The notes under the pieces were generated by a model. It was not told where the DNA came from. It saw only the letters and a program-made list of their open reading frames with translations, and did no database searches. From Methylobacterium sp. J-030 (lineage in GTDB: Bacteria > Pseudomonadota > Alphaproteobacteria > Rhizobiales > Beijerinckiaceae), in contig NZ_JAKSYM010000211.1 in NCBI RefSeq assembly GCF_022829545.1, positions 1 to 55,768 of the forward strand: DNA of 55,768 nt, read 5' to 3'. Shown piece by piece: positions 36,400 to 46,309 of this stretch. Each line of letters starts with the position of its first letter. The first letter of the stretch is position 1. A program made the translations under genes and the position numbers.

Positions 36400-37041
36400 C
36401 TACTCCTCCTCGGCCTCCGGCTGGCGGATGCCGTAGCGGTTCTCCAGGCTCGGGCTCGGACGGCCTTCCCCGCGGTAACGGCTCGGGGCGTCGCCCGCGG
36501 CCCGCGCCGGCCGCTCGTTCGGTTCGCGCCCGATCCGCCCCGAGAGGCTCGCCAGATCGACGAACTCGTCGGCCTGCCGCCGCAACTCGTCGGAGATCAT
36601 CGACGGCTGGGTCTGGATCGTGGAGATCACCGTGACCTTGACGCCGCGCCGCTGCATCGCCTCGACCAGCGAGCGGAAGTCGCCGTCGCCCGAGAACAGG
36701 ATCATGTGATCGATATGGGCGCTGAGCTCCAGGGCGTCGATCGCCAGCTCGATGTCCATATTGCCCTTGTATTTCCGCCGTCCCATGGAGTCGGTGAACT
36801 CTTTCACCGGCTTGGTCACGACACGGTAGCCGTTGTAATCGAGCCAGTCTATGAGCGGACGAATCGAAGAATATTCTTGGTCCTCGATCATTGCTGTATA
36901 ATAGAACGCACGAAGAAGATTTTCGCGGGATTGGAATTCCTTCAGTAGCTTCTTGTAATCAATATCGAAACCGAGGGCTTTGGTTGTCGCGTAGAGATTT
37001 GCGCCGTCAATAAAGATCGCGCTGCGTTGAGTTGATGCCAT
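36400..37041 (-). CDS. LabA-like NYN-domain protein, 213 aa
   Basis: The NYN (PIN-like) ribonuclease fold shows acidic residues in AIFIDGANLY, a KGNMDIELAIDAL segment and LFSGDGDFRSLV, then GVKVTVIST. The C-terminal 50 residues are disordered. It probably acts on RNA; targets are unknown. It lies downstream of rpoZ-rsh on the same strand, the usual alphaproteobacterial neighbourhood. The first 70 or so codons are strikingly AT-rich compared with the remainder. Confidence 0.87.
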   Translation of the reverse strand: MASTQRSAIFIDGANLYATTKALGFDIDYKKLLKEFQSRENLLRAFYYTAMIEDQEYSSIRPLIDWLDYNGYRVVTKPVKEFTDSMGRRKYKGNMDIELAIDALELSAHIDHMILFSGDGDFRSLVEAMQRRGVKVTVISTIQTQPSMISDELRRQADEFVDLASLSGRIGREPNERPARAAGDAPSRYRGEGRPSPSLENRYGIRQPEAEEE

Positions 37042-37389
37042 GAACAGGTTGAATCCTAAAATAATACAAGGTGACGGAAAATCGTCTCAAGAAACGGCCA
37101 AACTCCGATCGCGGCCTCGGGACCGGGACGGATCAGCGCGATCGATCGTCGATATACTCAGCAATCCAGGGCGAAAAGCGCGGTCGTCGGCTGGTGGCGG
37201 TCGCCCAGGCCTGCGAACCATTCGTCCCAAATGCGTCCGTGTCAAGCAGAACGGCGCGTCTGTGGCCGGGGAGATGGATGCTGCGAAGCAAGAAGGTCGA
37301 AACAGTTCGCCATTACGGGTTTGCGGGCGGTCTTAAGAAGCTTTGCGGTCACTGATCCTGTAAACCTAAGATCGCAACGCCGGCACGGA
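37042..37389. other. 348-bp gap between rsh and the NYN gene
   Basis: The half near the NYN gene is AT-rich and probably carries its promoter; TAAAATAATAC lies just upstream of the start. I see no open frame with a recognisable product, no clear terminator and no RNA gene. Confidence 0.4.
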
Positions 37390-39642
37390 TCAGCCGTTCA
37401 CGCGCTCGACGCTGTTGACCGCGCGCTTGCCGCGCAGTTCCGCGATGATGGCATTCAGGTGCTGGAGATCCCAGACCGACAGATCGATGGTGATGTCGGT
37501 AAAGTCCTGGGTGCGCCGCTTCATCGAGATATTGTCGATGTTGCCGTCGTGATCGGCGATCACCTGGGCAATCTGGGCGAACACCCCCGGCTCGTTGATC
37601 GACTTGAGCGCGAGCCGGGCGGGGAAGCGTTCGCCGCCGAGCGCCTCGACGTCCCACCGGACGTCGAGCCAGCGTTCCGGCTCGTTGTCGAAGGCGGCGA
37701 GCGCCGCGGACTGGATCGGGTAGACGGTGACGCCGACCTCGGGGGTCAGGATGCCGACGATCCGGTCCCCCGGGACGGCGCCGCCGTTCGGCGCGAAGGT
37801 CACCGGCAGGTCGCCCGCGAGGCCCCGGATCGGGATCGCGTCGCTCCGGCCCTCGACCTCGCCCTCCTTGCCCTCCGCGCCCGGGAAGGTCAGCCGCATC
37901 GTCTGGTCGGCCGAGCGGACGAGCCGGCCGGCGCCATTGGCCGGCCCCTGCGCTGCGGAGGGCCGGCGCTCGTCGCGGTGGTCGGGATAGACGGCACGGA
38001 CCACGTCCCCGGAGAACATCTCGCCCCGTCCGACGGCGGCGAACACGTCCTCGGTGCTCGCCCGGGCGAGCCGCGGCAGGGCGCCGCGCAGCTTGTCCTC
38101 CGAAAAGGTCTTGGCGGCCCGCTCGAAGGCCCGGTCCAGGATCTGGCGGCCGAGACCGGCATATTGCCGGCGTACCGCCGCCCGGGTCGCCCGCCGGATC
38201 GCGGCCCGCGCCTTGCCGGTCACCACCAGGGATTCCCAGGCGGCCGGCGGCGAGGCGCCGTCCGAGCGCATGATCTCGACCTCGTCGCCGTTGGCGAGTT
38301 CGTGCAGCAGCGGCGCCATCCGGCCGTTGATCTTGGCGCCCACCGCGGTGTTGCCGACATCGGTGTGCACCGCATACGCGAAATCGATCGGCGTCGCGCC
38401 CCGCGGCAGGGCGATCAGCCGGCCCTTCGGGGTGAAGCAGAACACCTGATCCTGGAACAGCTCCAGCTTGGTGTGCTCCAGAAACTCCTCCGGGCTGTCG
38501 CCCTCGGCGAGCAGTTCGATGGTCCGGCGCAGCCACTGGTAGGCGCCGCTCTCGGCGGCCAGCTTCGGGTGCACGCTGCCCTCGCCCTCGCGGCGGCCCA
38601 ACTCCTTCCCGAGTTCCTTGTAATGGGCGTGGGCCGCGATGCCGTACTCGGCGATGTCGTCCATGGCGCGGGTGCGGATCTGCAGCTCGACGCGCTGGCT
38701 CTTCGGCCCGATCACCGTGGTGTGGATCGAGCGGTAATCATTCTGCTTCGGAGTCGAGACGTAGTCCTTGTACCGGCCCGGGACCATCGGCCAGCTGGTG
38801 TGGACGATGCCGAGCGCCGCGTAGCACGCCTGCACCGTGTCGACGACCACCCGGAAGCCGAAGATGTCGGAGAGCTGCTCGAAGGCGACCGACTTGCGCT
38901 CCATCTTCGACCAGATCGAGAACGGCTGCTTCTGTCGGCCGTTCACCTCGGCGATGATCCCCTGCGCGCCGAGCTTCTCGGTGAGCACCTGCGCGATGGT
39001 CTCGACCACGCTCTCGGATTTGGCGCTGAGCCGCGCCAGCCGCTGCGTGATGGTGGCGTAGACCTCCGGCTCGAGGTTGCGGAAGGCCAGATCCTCCAGC
39101 TCCTCGCGCAGCTCCTGCATGCCCATCCGGCCGGCGAGCGGCGCGTAGATGTCCAGCGTCTCCTGCGCGATGCGGCGGCGCTTGTCGTCCCGCATGTGCT
39201 GGAGGGTGCGCATGTTGTGCAGGCGGTCGGCGAGCTTGACCAACAGCACCCGCACGTCCGCCGCCACCGCGAGCAGCAGCTTGCGGAAGTTCTCCCCCTG
39301 CGCCGCCTGCTTGGAGACGAGGTCCAATCGCTTGAGCTTGGTCAATCCGTCGACCAGCGCGCCGATCTCCGGCCCGAACAGCCGGCGGATCTCTTCAAGC
39401 GTCGCCTCGGTGTCCTCGACGGTGTCGTGCAGGACGGCGGCCACGATCGTGGCGTCGTCGAGGTGGAGATCCGTCAGGATCGCAGCGACTTCGAGGGGAT
39501 GGGCGAAGAACGGATCGCCCGAGGCGCGCTTCTGCGTGCCGTGCGCCTGCATGGCGTACACGTAGGCGCGGTTGAGCAGCGCCTCGTCGGCGGTCGGGTT
39601 GTAGCGCTTGACCCGCTCGACCAGCTCGTACTGGCGCATCAT
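37390..39642 (-). CDS. rsh: Bifunctional (p)ppGpp synthetase/hydrolase Rsh, 750 aa
   Basis: Rsh sets alarmone levels in the stringent response. The HD hydrolase domain has FAHPLEVA and AVLHDTVEDT; the synthetase has GRYKDYVSTPKQNDYRS with the RxKD motif of bifunctional enzymes (EXDD marks synthetase-only RelA). A TGS domain (FTPKGRLIALPRGATPIDFAYAVH) and a C-terminal ACT domain (INEPGVFAQIAQVIADHDGNI) follow. ATG 39642 (MMRQYELVERVKRYNP) is chosen because homology starts there; the frame stays open 64 codons further without similarity. rpoZ lies just upstream. Confidence 0.93.
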   Translation of the reverse strand: MMRQYELVERVKRYNPTADEALLNRAYVYAMQAHGTQKRASGDPFFAHPLEVAAILTDLHLDDATIVAAVLHDTVEDTEATLEEIRRLFGPEIGALVDGLTKLKRLDLVSKQAAQGENFRKLLLAVAADVRVLLVKLADRLHNMRTLQHMRDDKRRRIAQETLDIYAPLAGRMGMQELREELEDLAFRNLEPEVYATITQRLARLSAKSESVVETIAQVLTEKLGAQGIIAEVNGRQKQPFSIWSKMERKSVAFEQLSDIFGFRVVVDTVQACYAALGIVHTSWPMVPGRYKDYVSTPKQNDYRSIHTTVIGPKSQRVELQIRTRAMDDIAEYGIAAHAHYKELGKELGRREGEGSVHPKLAAESGAYQWLRRTIELLAEGDSPEEFLEHTKLELFQDQVFCFTPKGRLIALPRGATPIDFAYAVHTDVGNTAVGAKINGRMAPLLHELANGDEVEIMRSDGASPPAAWESLVVTGKARAAIRRATRAAVRRQYAGLGRQILDRAFERAAKTFSEDKLRGALPRLARASTEDVFAAVGRGEMFSGDVVRAVYPDHRDERRPSAAQGPANGAGRLVRSADQTMRLTFPGAEGKEGEVEGRSDAIPIRGLAGDLPVTFAPNGGAVPGDRIVGILTPEVGVTVYPIQSAALAAFDNEPERWLDVRWDVEALGGERFPARLALKSINEPGVFAQIAQVIADHDGNIDNISMKRRTQDFTDITIDLSVWDLQHLNAIIAELRGKRAVNSVERVNG

Positions 39643-39844
39643 CCGCCGGGACGGGATCGGCTCCTGCGGGGGACGCGATGTCGGGGTCACGCCCGATTGT
39701 TCCGCAACCGCCGTGCCGGCGCCAGCCCCCGGCGGCGGAAAACCGCCCGGTGCGACCGCAGCGTCCTCGGAACGAGAGAACCCGGCGTCTCGGCCGGGTC
39801 CGGATTCACTCAGTTCGGGCGCGTCGAGACCCACGCGGTGCGGC

Positions 39845-40255
39845 TCACTCGCCCTCGTCGTCGGTCTCGACCGGCGGGGCGAGGTTCTCGAGGCCGCGCA
39901 GCAGGTCCTCCTCGCTCATGCGATCGAACTGGACCGCCGAATCGTCGCTCGAGGATTGCGGCGCCACCGCGGCGGCGGCCGGCGAACTCGACAGCAGCGG
40001 CACGGTCTCGGCCTCCGGCTCGTCGACCTCGACGTATTTCTGCAGCGAGTGGATCAACTGCTCCTTGAGGTCGTCCGCGGTGATCGTCTCGTCGCCGATC
40101 TCGCGCAGGGCCACGACGGGGTTCTTGTCGCGGTCGCGGTCGACGGTGAGCGGGGCGCCGGCGGCCAGCAACCGTGCGCGATGGCTCGCCAGCAGGACCA
40201 GCTCGAACCGGTTCTCGACCTTCTCGATGCAATCTTCGACGGTGACGCGCGCCAT
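39845..40255 (-). CDS. rpoZ: RNA polymerase omega subunit, 136 aa
   Basis: The N-terminal [23 protein letters not shown] and NPVVALREI segments are typical of omega, which helps RNA polymerase assembly and forms part of a ppGpp site in proteobacteria. The C-terminal half is an acidic, Ser/Ala-rich extension usual in alphaproteobacteria. AAGGAG precedes the ATG. It is followed by rsh, the conserved order linking the alarmone enzyme and its target. Confidence 0.95.
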   Translation of the reverse strand: MARVTVEDCIEKVENRFELVLLASHRARLLAAGAPLTVDRDRDKNPVVALREIGDETITADDLKEQLIHSLQKYVEVDEPEAETVPLLSSSPAAAAVAPQSSSDDSAVQFDRMSEEDLLRGLENLAPPVETDDEGE

Positions 40256-40493
40256 GCGGGGCGGCTCCTTGGGCTTGAGCGATGGGTGATGTCGGGTATG
40301 AACGCACCCTACACCGGATGCCGTTGTGCAACAAGCACAGCGGCTTGCGCAGGGCGCACGTCCGCCGGCCTGGCCGCCGCATGGTGCGGCGCATTGTTGA
40401 CACCCGCGGCAACGGGTGCCAGTCCGCCCGCCATTCCAGAGGTTCAGCCGACACGGGCGGCGCTCGCGCGTCGCGGAGCGATCAAGACCGGAT

Positions 40494-41426
40494 ATGCGCG
40501 CACTCATCTTCCCCGGCCAGGGCAGCCAGACGGTCGGCATGGCGCGGGACCTCGCCGCGGCCTTCCCGCAGGCGAAGGCCGTGCTCGATGCGGTCGATGA
40601 CGCCCTGGGCCAGGGCCTGTCGCGCCTGATGTTCGAGGGGCCGGCCGAGGACCTGACCCTCACCACCAATGCCCAGCCGGCCCTGATGGCGGCGAGCCTC
40701 GCGGTGCTGCGGGTGCTGGAGTCCGAGGCCGGCCTCGACTTGGAGCGCGACGTCGCCTGCGTGGCCGGCCATTCCCTCGGCGAGTACGCCGCGCTCGCCG
40801 CCGCCGGCAGCCTGACGATCGCCGATGCCGCGAAACTCCTGCGCCTGCGCGGCGCGGCCATGCAGGAGGCGGTGGCGCCGGGCGCGGGCGCGATGGCGGC
40901 GCTGATCGGAACCGATCTCGAAACGGCCCGGTCCCTGGCCGAGGAGGCCGGCGGCGGCGCGGTCTGCGACGTCGCCAACGACAATGGCGGCGGGCAGGTG
41001 GTGCTCTCGGGCGACCGTTCCGCCGTGGAGCGGGCCATCGGGCTGGCCACGGGCCGCGGGATCAAGCGCGCCGTGCTGCTCAACGTCTCGGCGCCGTTCC
41101 ACTGCCGGCTGATGGCTCCGGCCGCCGAGGCCATGGCCCGGGCGCTGGCCACTGTCCCCCTGCAGGCGCCCCGCGTCACCCTCTACGCCAACGTGACGGC
41201 CGCGCCGGTCGCCGAGCCGGAGGCGATCCGCAAGGCCCTGGTCGAGCAGGTCACCGGCACGGTGCGCTGGCGCGAGAGCGTCGCCGCCATGGCGGCCGCC
41301 GGGGTCGACCGATTCCATGAACTGGGTGCCGGCAAGGTGCTCACCGGCCTCGTCAAGCGCATCGCCCCCCAGGCCACGGCCACCGCGATCGGCACGCCTT
41401 CGGACGTCGCCGCCTTCGCGCTGTAA
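40494..41426 (+). CDS. fabD: Malonyl-CoA:ACP transacylase, 310 aa
   Basis: FabD loads malonate onto ACP. It begins [16 protein letters not shown]; the catalytic Ser is in [11 protein letters not shown], the Arg in LRLRGAAMQ and the His in APFHCRLM. The ATG at 40494 starts the homology. It is the first gene of a fabD-fabG-acpP-fabF cluster, divergent from rpoZ over about 240 bp that must hold both promoters. A structured repeat separates it from fabG. Confidence 0.95.
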   Translation: MRALIFPGQGSQTVGMARDLAAAFPQAKAVLDAVDDALGQGLSRLMFEGPAEDLTLTTNAQPALMAASLAVLRVLESEAGLDLERDVACVAGHSLGEYAALAAAGSLTIADAAKLLRLRGAAMQEAVAPGAGAMAALIGTDLETARSLAEEAGGGAVCDVANDNGGGQVVLSGDRSAVERAIGLATGRGIKRAVLLNVSAPFHCRLMAPAAEAMARALATVPLQAPRVTLYANVTAAPVAEPEAIRKALVEQVTGTVRWRESVAAMAAAGVDRFHELGAGKVLTGLVKRIAPQATATAIGTPSDVAAFAL

Positions 41427-41427
41427 C

Positions 41428-41547
41428 GGGTTTCCAAAGGGCGAGCCCTTTGGCGGGGTGTCGGGGCGGAGCCCCGATGTCGGGCTTCGCCCGGACCCAG
41501 CAGGGCGCTGCCCTGCACCCGCAAAAGGCCTCGGCCTTTTGAATCCG
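41428..41547 (+). repeat. Multi-hairpin repeat, family A, copy 3, between fabD and fabG
   Basis: Beginning right after the fabD stop: AAAGGGCGAGCCCTTT, TCGGGGCGGAGCCCCGA, CGGGCTTCGCCCG, GCAGGGCGCTGCCCTGC and AAAAGGCCTCGGCCTTTT, with an outer GCGGG(G)TG/CACCCGC stem around the three central hairpins. It ends about 20 bp before the fabG start and so covers the usual fabG leader. Confidence 0.88.
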
Positions 41548-41569
41548 GACCCTTTCAGAGGAGCCCCGC

Positions 41570-42307
41570 ATGTTCGATCTCACTGGCCGCAAGGCCCTCG
41601 TCACCGGCGCCACCGGCGGCCTCGGGCAGGCGATCGCCCGGGCGCTGCACGCGCAGGGCGCCACCGTCGCCCTCTCGGGCACCCGGCAGGCGGCCCTGGA
41701 GGCGCTGGCCGCCGAACTGGGGGAGCGCGCGAGCCCCGTCGTGGCCGATCTCTCGGACAAGGACTCGGTCGAGGGCCTCGTCCCGGCCGCCGAGGCCGCG
41801 ATCGGCCCCCTCGACATCCTCGTGAACAATGCCGGCATCACCCGGGACAACCTGTTCATGCGGATGAAGGACGAGGAGTGGGAGCAGGTGCTCGCCGTCA
41901 ACCTCACCGCCGCCTTCCGCCTGTCCCGGGCCGCCGTGAAGGGCATGATGCGCCGCCGCTTCGGGCGGATCGTCAATATCGGCTCGGTGGTGGGCTCGAC
42001 AGGCAATCCCGGCCAGGGCAACTACGCCGCCGCCAAGGCCGGCCTCGTGGGCCTGACCAAGTCGCTCGCCGCCGAGGTCGCCTCCCGCGGAATCACGGCC
42101 AACTGCATCGCGCCGGGCTTCATCACCTCGCCCATGACCGACGCGCTGAACGAGAAGCAGCGCGAGGGCATCCTGGCCCGGGTGCCGGCCGGGCGACTCG
42201 GCGAGGGCGCCGAGGTCGCCGCCGCCTGCCTCTATCTCGCCTCCGCGGAGGCCGGCTACGTGACCGGACATACGCTGCACGTGAACGGCGGAATGGCGAT
42301 GTACTAG
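41570..42307 (+). CDS. fabG: 3-oxoacyl-ACP reductase, 245 aa
   Basis: This short-chain dehydrogenase uses NADPH to reduce the beta-keto group in chain elongation. The cofactor motif is TGATGGLGQ (about 12-20), followed by NNAG, the catalytic Ser in NIGSVVGSTGNPGQGNY, and YAAAKAG with the Tyr-Lys pair; the C-terminal VTGHTLHVNGGMAMY is the FabG ending. GAGG precedes the ATG. It lies between fabD and acpP. Confidence 0.96.
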   Translation: MFDLTGRKALVTGATGGLGQAIARALHAQGATVALSGTRQAALEALAAELGERASPVVADLSDKDSVEGLVPAAEAAIGPLDILVNNAGITRDNLFMRMKDEEWEQVLAVNLTAAFRLSRAAVKGMMRRRFGRIVNIGSVVGSTGNPGQGNYAAAKAGLVGLTKSLAAEVASRGITANCIAPGFITSPMTDALNEKQREGILARVPAGRLGEGAEVAAACLYLASAEAGYVTGHTLHVNGGMAMY

Positions 42308-42630
42308 GCGCTGTATACTGGTCACAACCGTTGGCGAATCAGCGCCGCCGACGCGGAAACGCCACACCGCTGAAGGGTTTCTGAACGGCCCCTCGCCAGG
42401 GCGGGAGGCCTGTGCTACCAACCCCCCGCAACCGCGCAGGGGGTTGACGGTTCAGCGGGTTTTCAGTCCAAGGGCCTCCCGGCGGGGGCATCCCGGTGCA
42501 CCTTGCCGGTTCACCGTCAGAAGCACGCGCGATCGGACACCGGCCGCTCAACAAGCCCGCAGGGGCGCGACGCGGTCAACGCACCACCCCGAGAAGACTG
42601 ACAGACTTAAAGGACGAGGACGGAAGACCG
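42308..42630 (+). other. Gap upstream of acpP with one hairpin
   Basis: AACCCCC (42420) and GGGGGTT (42439) form a stem with a 12-nt loop. It could terminate the fabD-fabG transcript or be part of an acpP leader. TTGACG overlaps the right arm but I see no matching -10 element. No gene is evident in these 323 bp. Confidence 0.4.
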
Positions 42631-42870
42631 ATGAGCGATATCGCTGAGCGCGTGAAGAAGATCGTGGTCGAGCACCTGGGCGTCGAGCCCGAGAAGGTGG
42701 TCGAGAGCGCCAACTTCATCGACGACCTCGGTGCCGACAGCCTCGACACGGTCGAGCTGGTCATGGCCTTCGAGGAGGAGTTCAACGTCGAGATCCCGGA
42801 TGACGCGGCCGAGACCATCCAGACGGTCGGCGACGCCGTGAAGTTCCTGGAGAAGAACTCCGCCGCGTAA
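42631..42870 (+). CDS. acpP: Acyl carrier protein, 79 aa
   Basis: A small, highly acidic carrier: [16 protein letters not shown], then the phosphopantetheine attachment Ser in [19 protein letters not shown] and the C-terminal [15 protein letters not shown] helix. It shuttles fatty acyl intermediates. GGACGAGGACGGAAG purine tracts precede the ATG. It has 323 bp upstream and 163 bp before fabF, suggesting its own promoter, as expected for such an abundant protein. Confidence 0.97.
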   Translation: MSDIAERVKKIVVEHLGVEPEKVVESANFIDDLGADSLDTVELVMAFEEEFNVEIPDDAAETIQTVGDAVKFLEKNSAA

Positions 42871-43033
42871 CGGCGCCGGATTTTTCCTTCCACGCGGCGC
42901 GGGTGAGGCGGAACAGCCCCCGCGCCGTTATGCGTTTGAAGGCTCGGAGCCGGGACCGAATCCGCCTCCGACGGTTATAGACGATGCGCTCCGGCGGCGG
43001 CCTGGCTGCGCGATCCAAGACGGGACGAGTGCG

Positions 43034-44293
<1,260 letters not shown>

Positions 44294-44656
44294 GACGAGA
44301 CCGAAAATTTTTGAATTTGAGGCAATCAGTTCGGTGCGTCAGCACTCCTGAGGTCTGGCTTTGCCACAGATGTACTACCTTCTTCTGGAATATTCGGAAA
44401 ATTTATCAAGCCGCCCGGCGTATTTCGGAAGGCCTCTCGGCATGCTTTGGCAAAATCGGAGTCGTTCGAATTTTTCAAATGCCATCAATATTAGGAAGAT
44501 TAAATCCGTAAACAGCGATTGTGCGCGATGACAAATTTCCCTCCCGATGAATTTATGGGATAAAAACCAGCTACAAATGTATCAGCGAAAAGCCTTGCTT
44601 AGGTAACGACCACAGGTGCCAAACTCACAGGTTTTTAGATCTCGTTCTCTTGGCCC
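44294..44656. other. AT-rich island after fabF
   Basis: About 360 bp with many A/T runs in an otherwise very GC-rich window. It holds one tentative minus-strand short frame (44326-44478). I find no insertion-sequence ends, tRNA or terminator. It may be the scar of an insertion or deletion that removed the usual fabF neighbour. Confidence 0.6.
44326..44478 (-). CDS. Tentative 50-aa frame or gene remnant in the AT-rich island
   Basis: From TTG 44478 the frame reads KNSNDSDFAKACREAFRNTP, then GGLINFPNIPEEGSTSVAKP, to TGA at 44326. The composition looks protein-like (amphipathic start, balanced residues), unlike random AT-rich DNA. It has no ribosome binding site at the TTG. An ATG in another frame at the same place suggests that a one-base slip in the A-run could be a lesion. 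Not recognised. Confidence 0.25.
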   Translation of the reverse strand: MKNSNDSDFAKACREAFRNTPGGLINFPNIPEEGSTSVAKPDLRSADAPN

Positions 44657-45367
44657 TCACCATCCCCTTCGCTCCGCCTCCCCCGGCACCCGCCCCTGCG
44701 GGGTGAGCGCATGCACCACCTCCGGCAGCGCCTGGGCGAGCTGCGACAGCAGCGTCTCGCGGTCCAGCCCGGTCTGGCTCTGGAGGGTGTCCACCGTGTC
44801 GGGGCCGAGCGCCCGGGCGAGCTGGTCCGGGGCCACCGGGCGGTTGGCGCCGGGGCCGATCCAGGACTCGATCACGTCGCCGAGGCCCCCCTGGCGGAAC
44901 CGGTCCACCAGCCCGTCGAGGCCGCCGAGATCCCCCTGCCCCGCCGGGGCGGCGCGGCTCGGGGCCGGGGCGGCGCCGGGGCCGTCGAGCATGCCGGAGA
45001 GATCCGAAAAATCGCCGGGCGGCAGGGACGGGTCGACGGTGCCGTCCGGGCCGCTGTCGCGGCGGCCACCATACTGGTCCCAGCCGCCGATATCGCCGTT
45101 CTCGTCGGGCCGGCGCCCGCCGGCATCGGCGGGGTGCTGGCCGGGATCACGTCCGGAGGGGCCGGCGCCGCCGGAGCGGTCGGCCTCGGGGCCGGGCTCG
45201 CCCCGGCGTCCTCCGCCGAAGATGTCGCCGAAGCCGCCGCCTGCGCCCTTGGCCAGCAGCAGCATCAGCAGCGCCTTCACCAGGGGCGACATCCCCCCGG
45301 CGCTGCCCTTCTGCCCGCCGAACACCTGACCCAGCACGCCGCCGATCGCCGATTCGAGCAAACCCAT
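44657..45367 (-). CDS. YidB-like (DUF937) protein, 236 aa
   Basis: The N-terminus GLLESAIGGVLGQVFGG and a hydrophobic LVKALLMLLLAKGAGGG segment are followed by a Gly/Asp/Pro-rich linker. The C-terminal domain has GGLGDVIESWIGPGANRPVAPDQLARALG and LLSQLAQALPEVVHALTPQGRVP, the YidB/DUF937 pattern. Function is unknown. GGAGG before ATG 45367 fixes the start; the open frame extends 36 codons upstream without similarity. Confidence 0.82.
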   Translation of the reverse strand: MGLLESAIGGVLGQVFGGQKGSAGGMSPLVKALLMLLLAKGAGGGFGDIFGGGRRGEPGPEADRSGGAGPSGRDPGQHPADAGGRRPDENGDIGGWDQYGGRRDSGPDGTVDPSLPPGDFSDLSGMLDGPGAAPAPSRAAPAGQGDLGGLDGLVDRFRQGGLGDVIESWIGPGANRPVAPDQLARALGPDTVDTLQSQTGLDRETLLSQLAQALPEVVHALTPQGRVPGEAERRGW

Positions 45368-45473
45368 GCGCCCCTCCCCCCGGAGCCCGCCCCGGGCCCG
45401 GGCGAACAACCGCTCAGGGACGGGGTCGGTTGCCTTGGCGGGCGGCGGCCGGGGCGATCCGGTGACGGCGGGC

Positions 45474-45640
45474 AACGCGCCCTTTCCCGGACAGGTGGAG
45501 CGTCAGCGGAACCTGATCCGGGACCCAGCACAAAAGAGGGCCGCGCGCGCGGCACAGTCTGTTTCAGACCGCCGCTTCGCGAGCTCTTGTGCTGGATCCC
45601 GGGTCGCATTCCGCCGGCGCTCCATGCGCCCGGGACAGGG
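45474..45640 (-). repeat. Long palindromic repeat, family C, copy 2 (reverse orientation)
   Basis: Arms ACCTGATCCGGGACCCAGCA and TGCTGGATCCCGGGTCGCAT enclose a centre with CACAAAAGAG and CTCTTGTG that extend the stem. The stem positions GCGC in copy 1 are GCAC/GTGC here, a paired change. The rest of the 45368-45713 gap shows no gene. Confidence 0.78.
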
Positions 45641-45713
45641 TCGAGGCACGACCGGCACGATGCGGTGGCATCGGATCTCTTGACCAACGCCCGGAAAGGG
45701 CTGGTCCTCGCCC

Positions 45714-45905
45714 TCAGCGGGCCGGGGCGGTCAGCGCCGCTTGCGCGGTGCCGTGGGCGGTGGTGGCATCGGCGGGTTCGGAGAGCGGCATCGTCGCGGC
45801 GGCGAGCGCCAGAGCGGTCAGGAACAGGCCGGTTGCGGCGGCGCCCGCCCGGGGGCGCGGCAGGCGGAGGGCGGAGCGCCGCGGGCGGCGATCGGTCGTC
45901 GACAT
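45714..45905 (-). CDS. Small membrane or secreted protein, 63 aa
   Basis: A basic N-terminus (STTDRRPRRSALRLPRPR) precedes one hydrophobic helix (GAAATGLFLTALALAAATM) and a short Ala/Thr-rich tail, giving a single-pass protein or signal-anchored peptide. The start at 45905 is taken because the upstream extension is of low quality. Not recognised. Confidence 0.45.
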   Translation of the reverse strand: MSTTDRRPRRSALRLPRPRAGAAATGLFLTALALAAATMPLSEPADATTAHGTAQAALTAPAR

Positions 45906-45984
45906 GGTGGCCTCGTCGAGCGGGGTGGGCCTCGGGCCCGTATGACGAGGCAACGCCGGCCGGGGGCGGGACGGTTCCCGGAGC

Positions 45985-46254
45985 TCAGCGCCGCGCGACG
46001 AGGCGGCGTCCGAGGGCGCCGAGGGCGCAGCCCGCGATGTAGGGCGGCAGGATCAAGGCCGCGCCCTCCAGCCAGAGCCCGGGCAGGCCGGGCACGATCG
46101 CGGCGAGGGCCGCCGCCGCCAGGAGGCCCGCGGCCACGAACAGGCCGAGCGGCACGGCGTATCGGTCCGGCCAGCCGGCCAGCGCCCCGACCCCGAGGCC
46201 GAGCGCCCCCGCCCCGGCGAGTCCGGGCCAGAATCCGGCAAGCAGCAGCATCAC
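45985..46254 (-). CDS. Small integral membrane protein, 89 aa
   Basis: Nearly the whole sequence is hydrophobic, with three likely helices (about 2-23, 32-54, 60-82) and a basic C-terminus (RRLVARR). No motif identifies a function. It lies just downstream of the BON/OmpA-like gene on the same strand, with about 55 bp between, so the two may be co-transcribed. Confidence 0.6.
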   Translation of the reverse strand: MMLLLAGFWPGLAGAGALGLGVGALAGWPDRYAVPLGLFVAAGLLAAAALAAIVPGLPGLWLEGAALILPPYIAGCALGALGRRLVARR

Positions 46255-46309
46255 GGCCGTGCGGTCTCCAGACGGGTGCGGCGCCCGCGCGCGGCGGATC
46301 GATCGGGCC

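Noticed and set aside
37390..39834. Longer Rsh start at 39834
   Set aside because: The extra 64 residues are Gly/Pro/Ser-rich without similarity, and conserved Rsh proteins begin at the MMRQYELV region.
45955..45980. GGAAC-CGTT pair on the minus strand before the 63-aa membrane protein gene
   Set aside because: The spacer is 18 nt, outside the 16-17 nt range.
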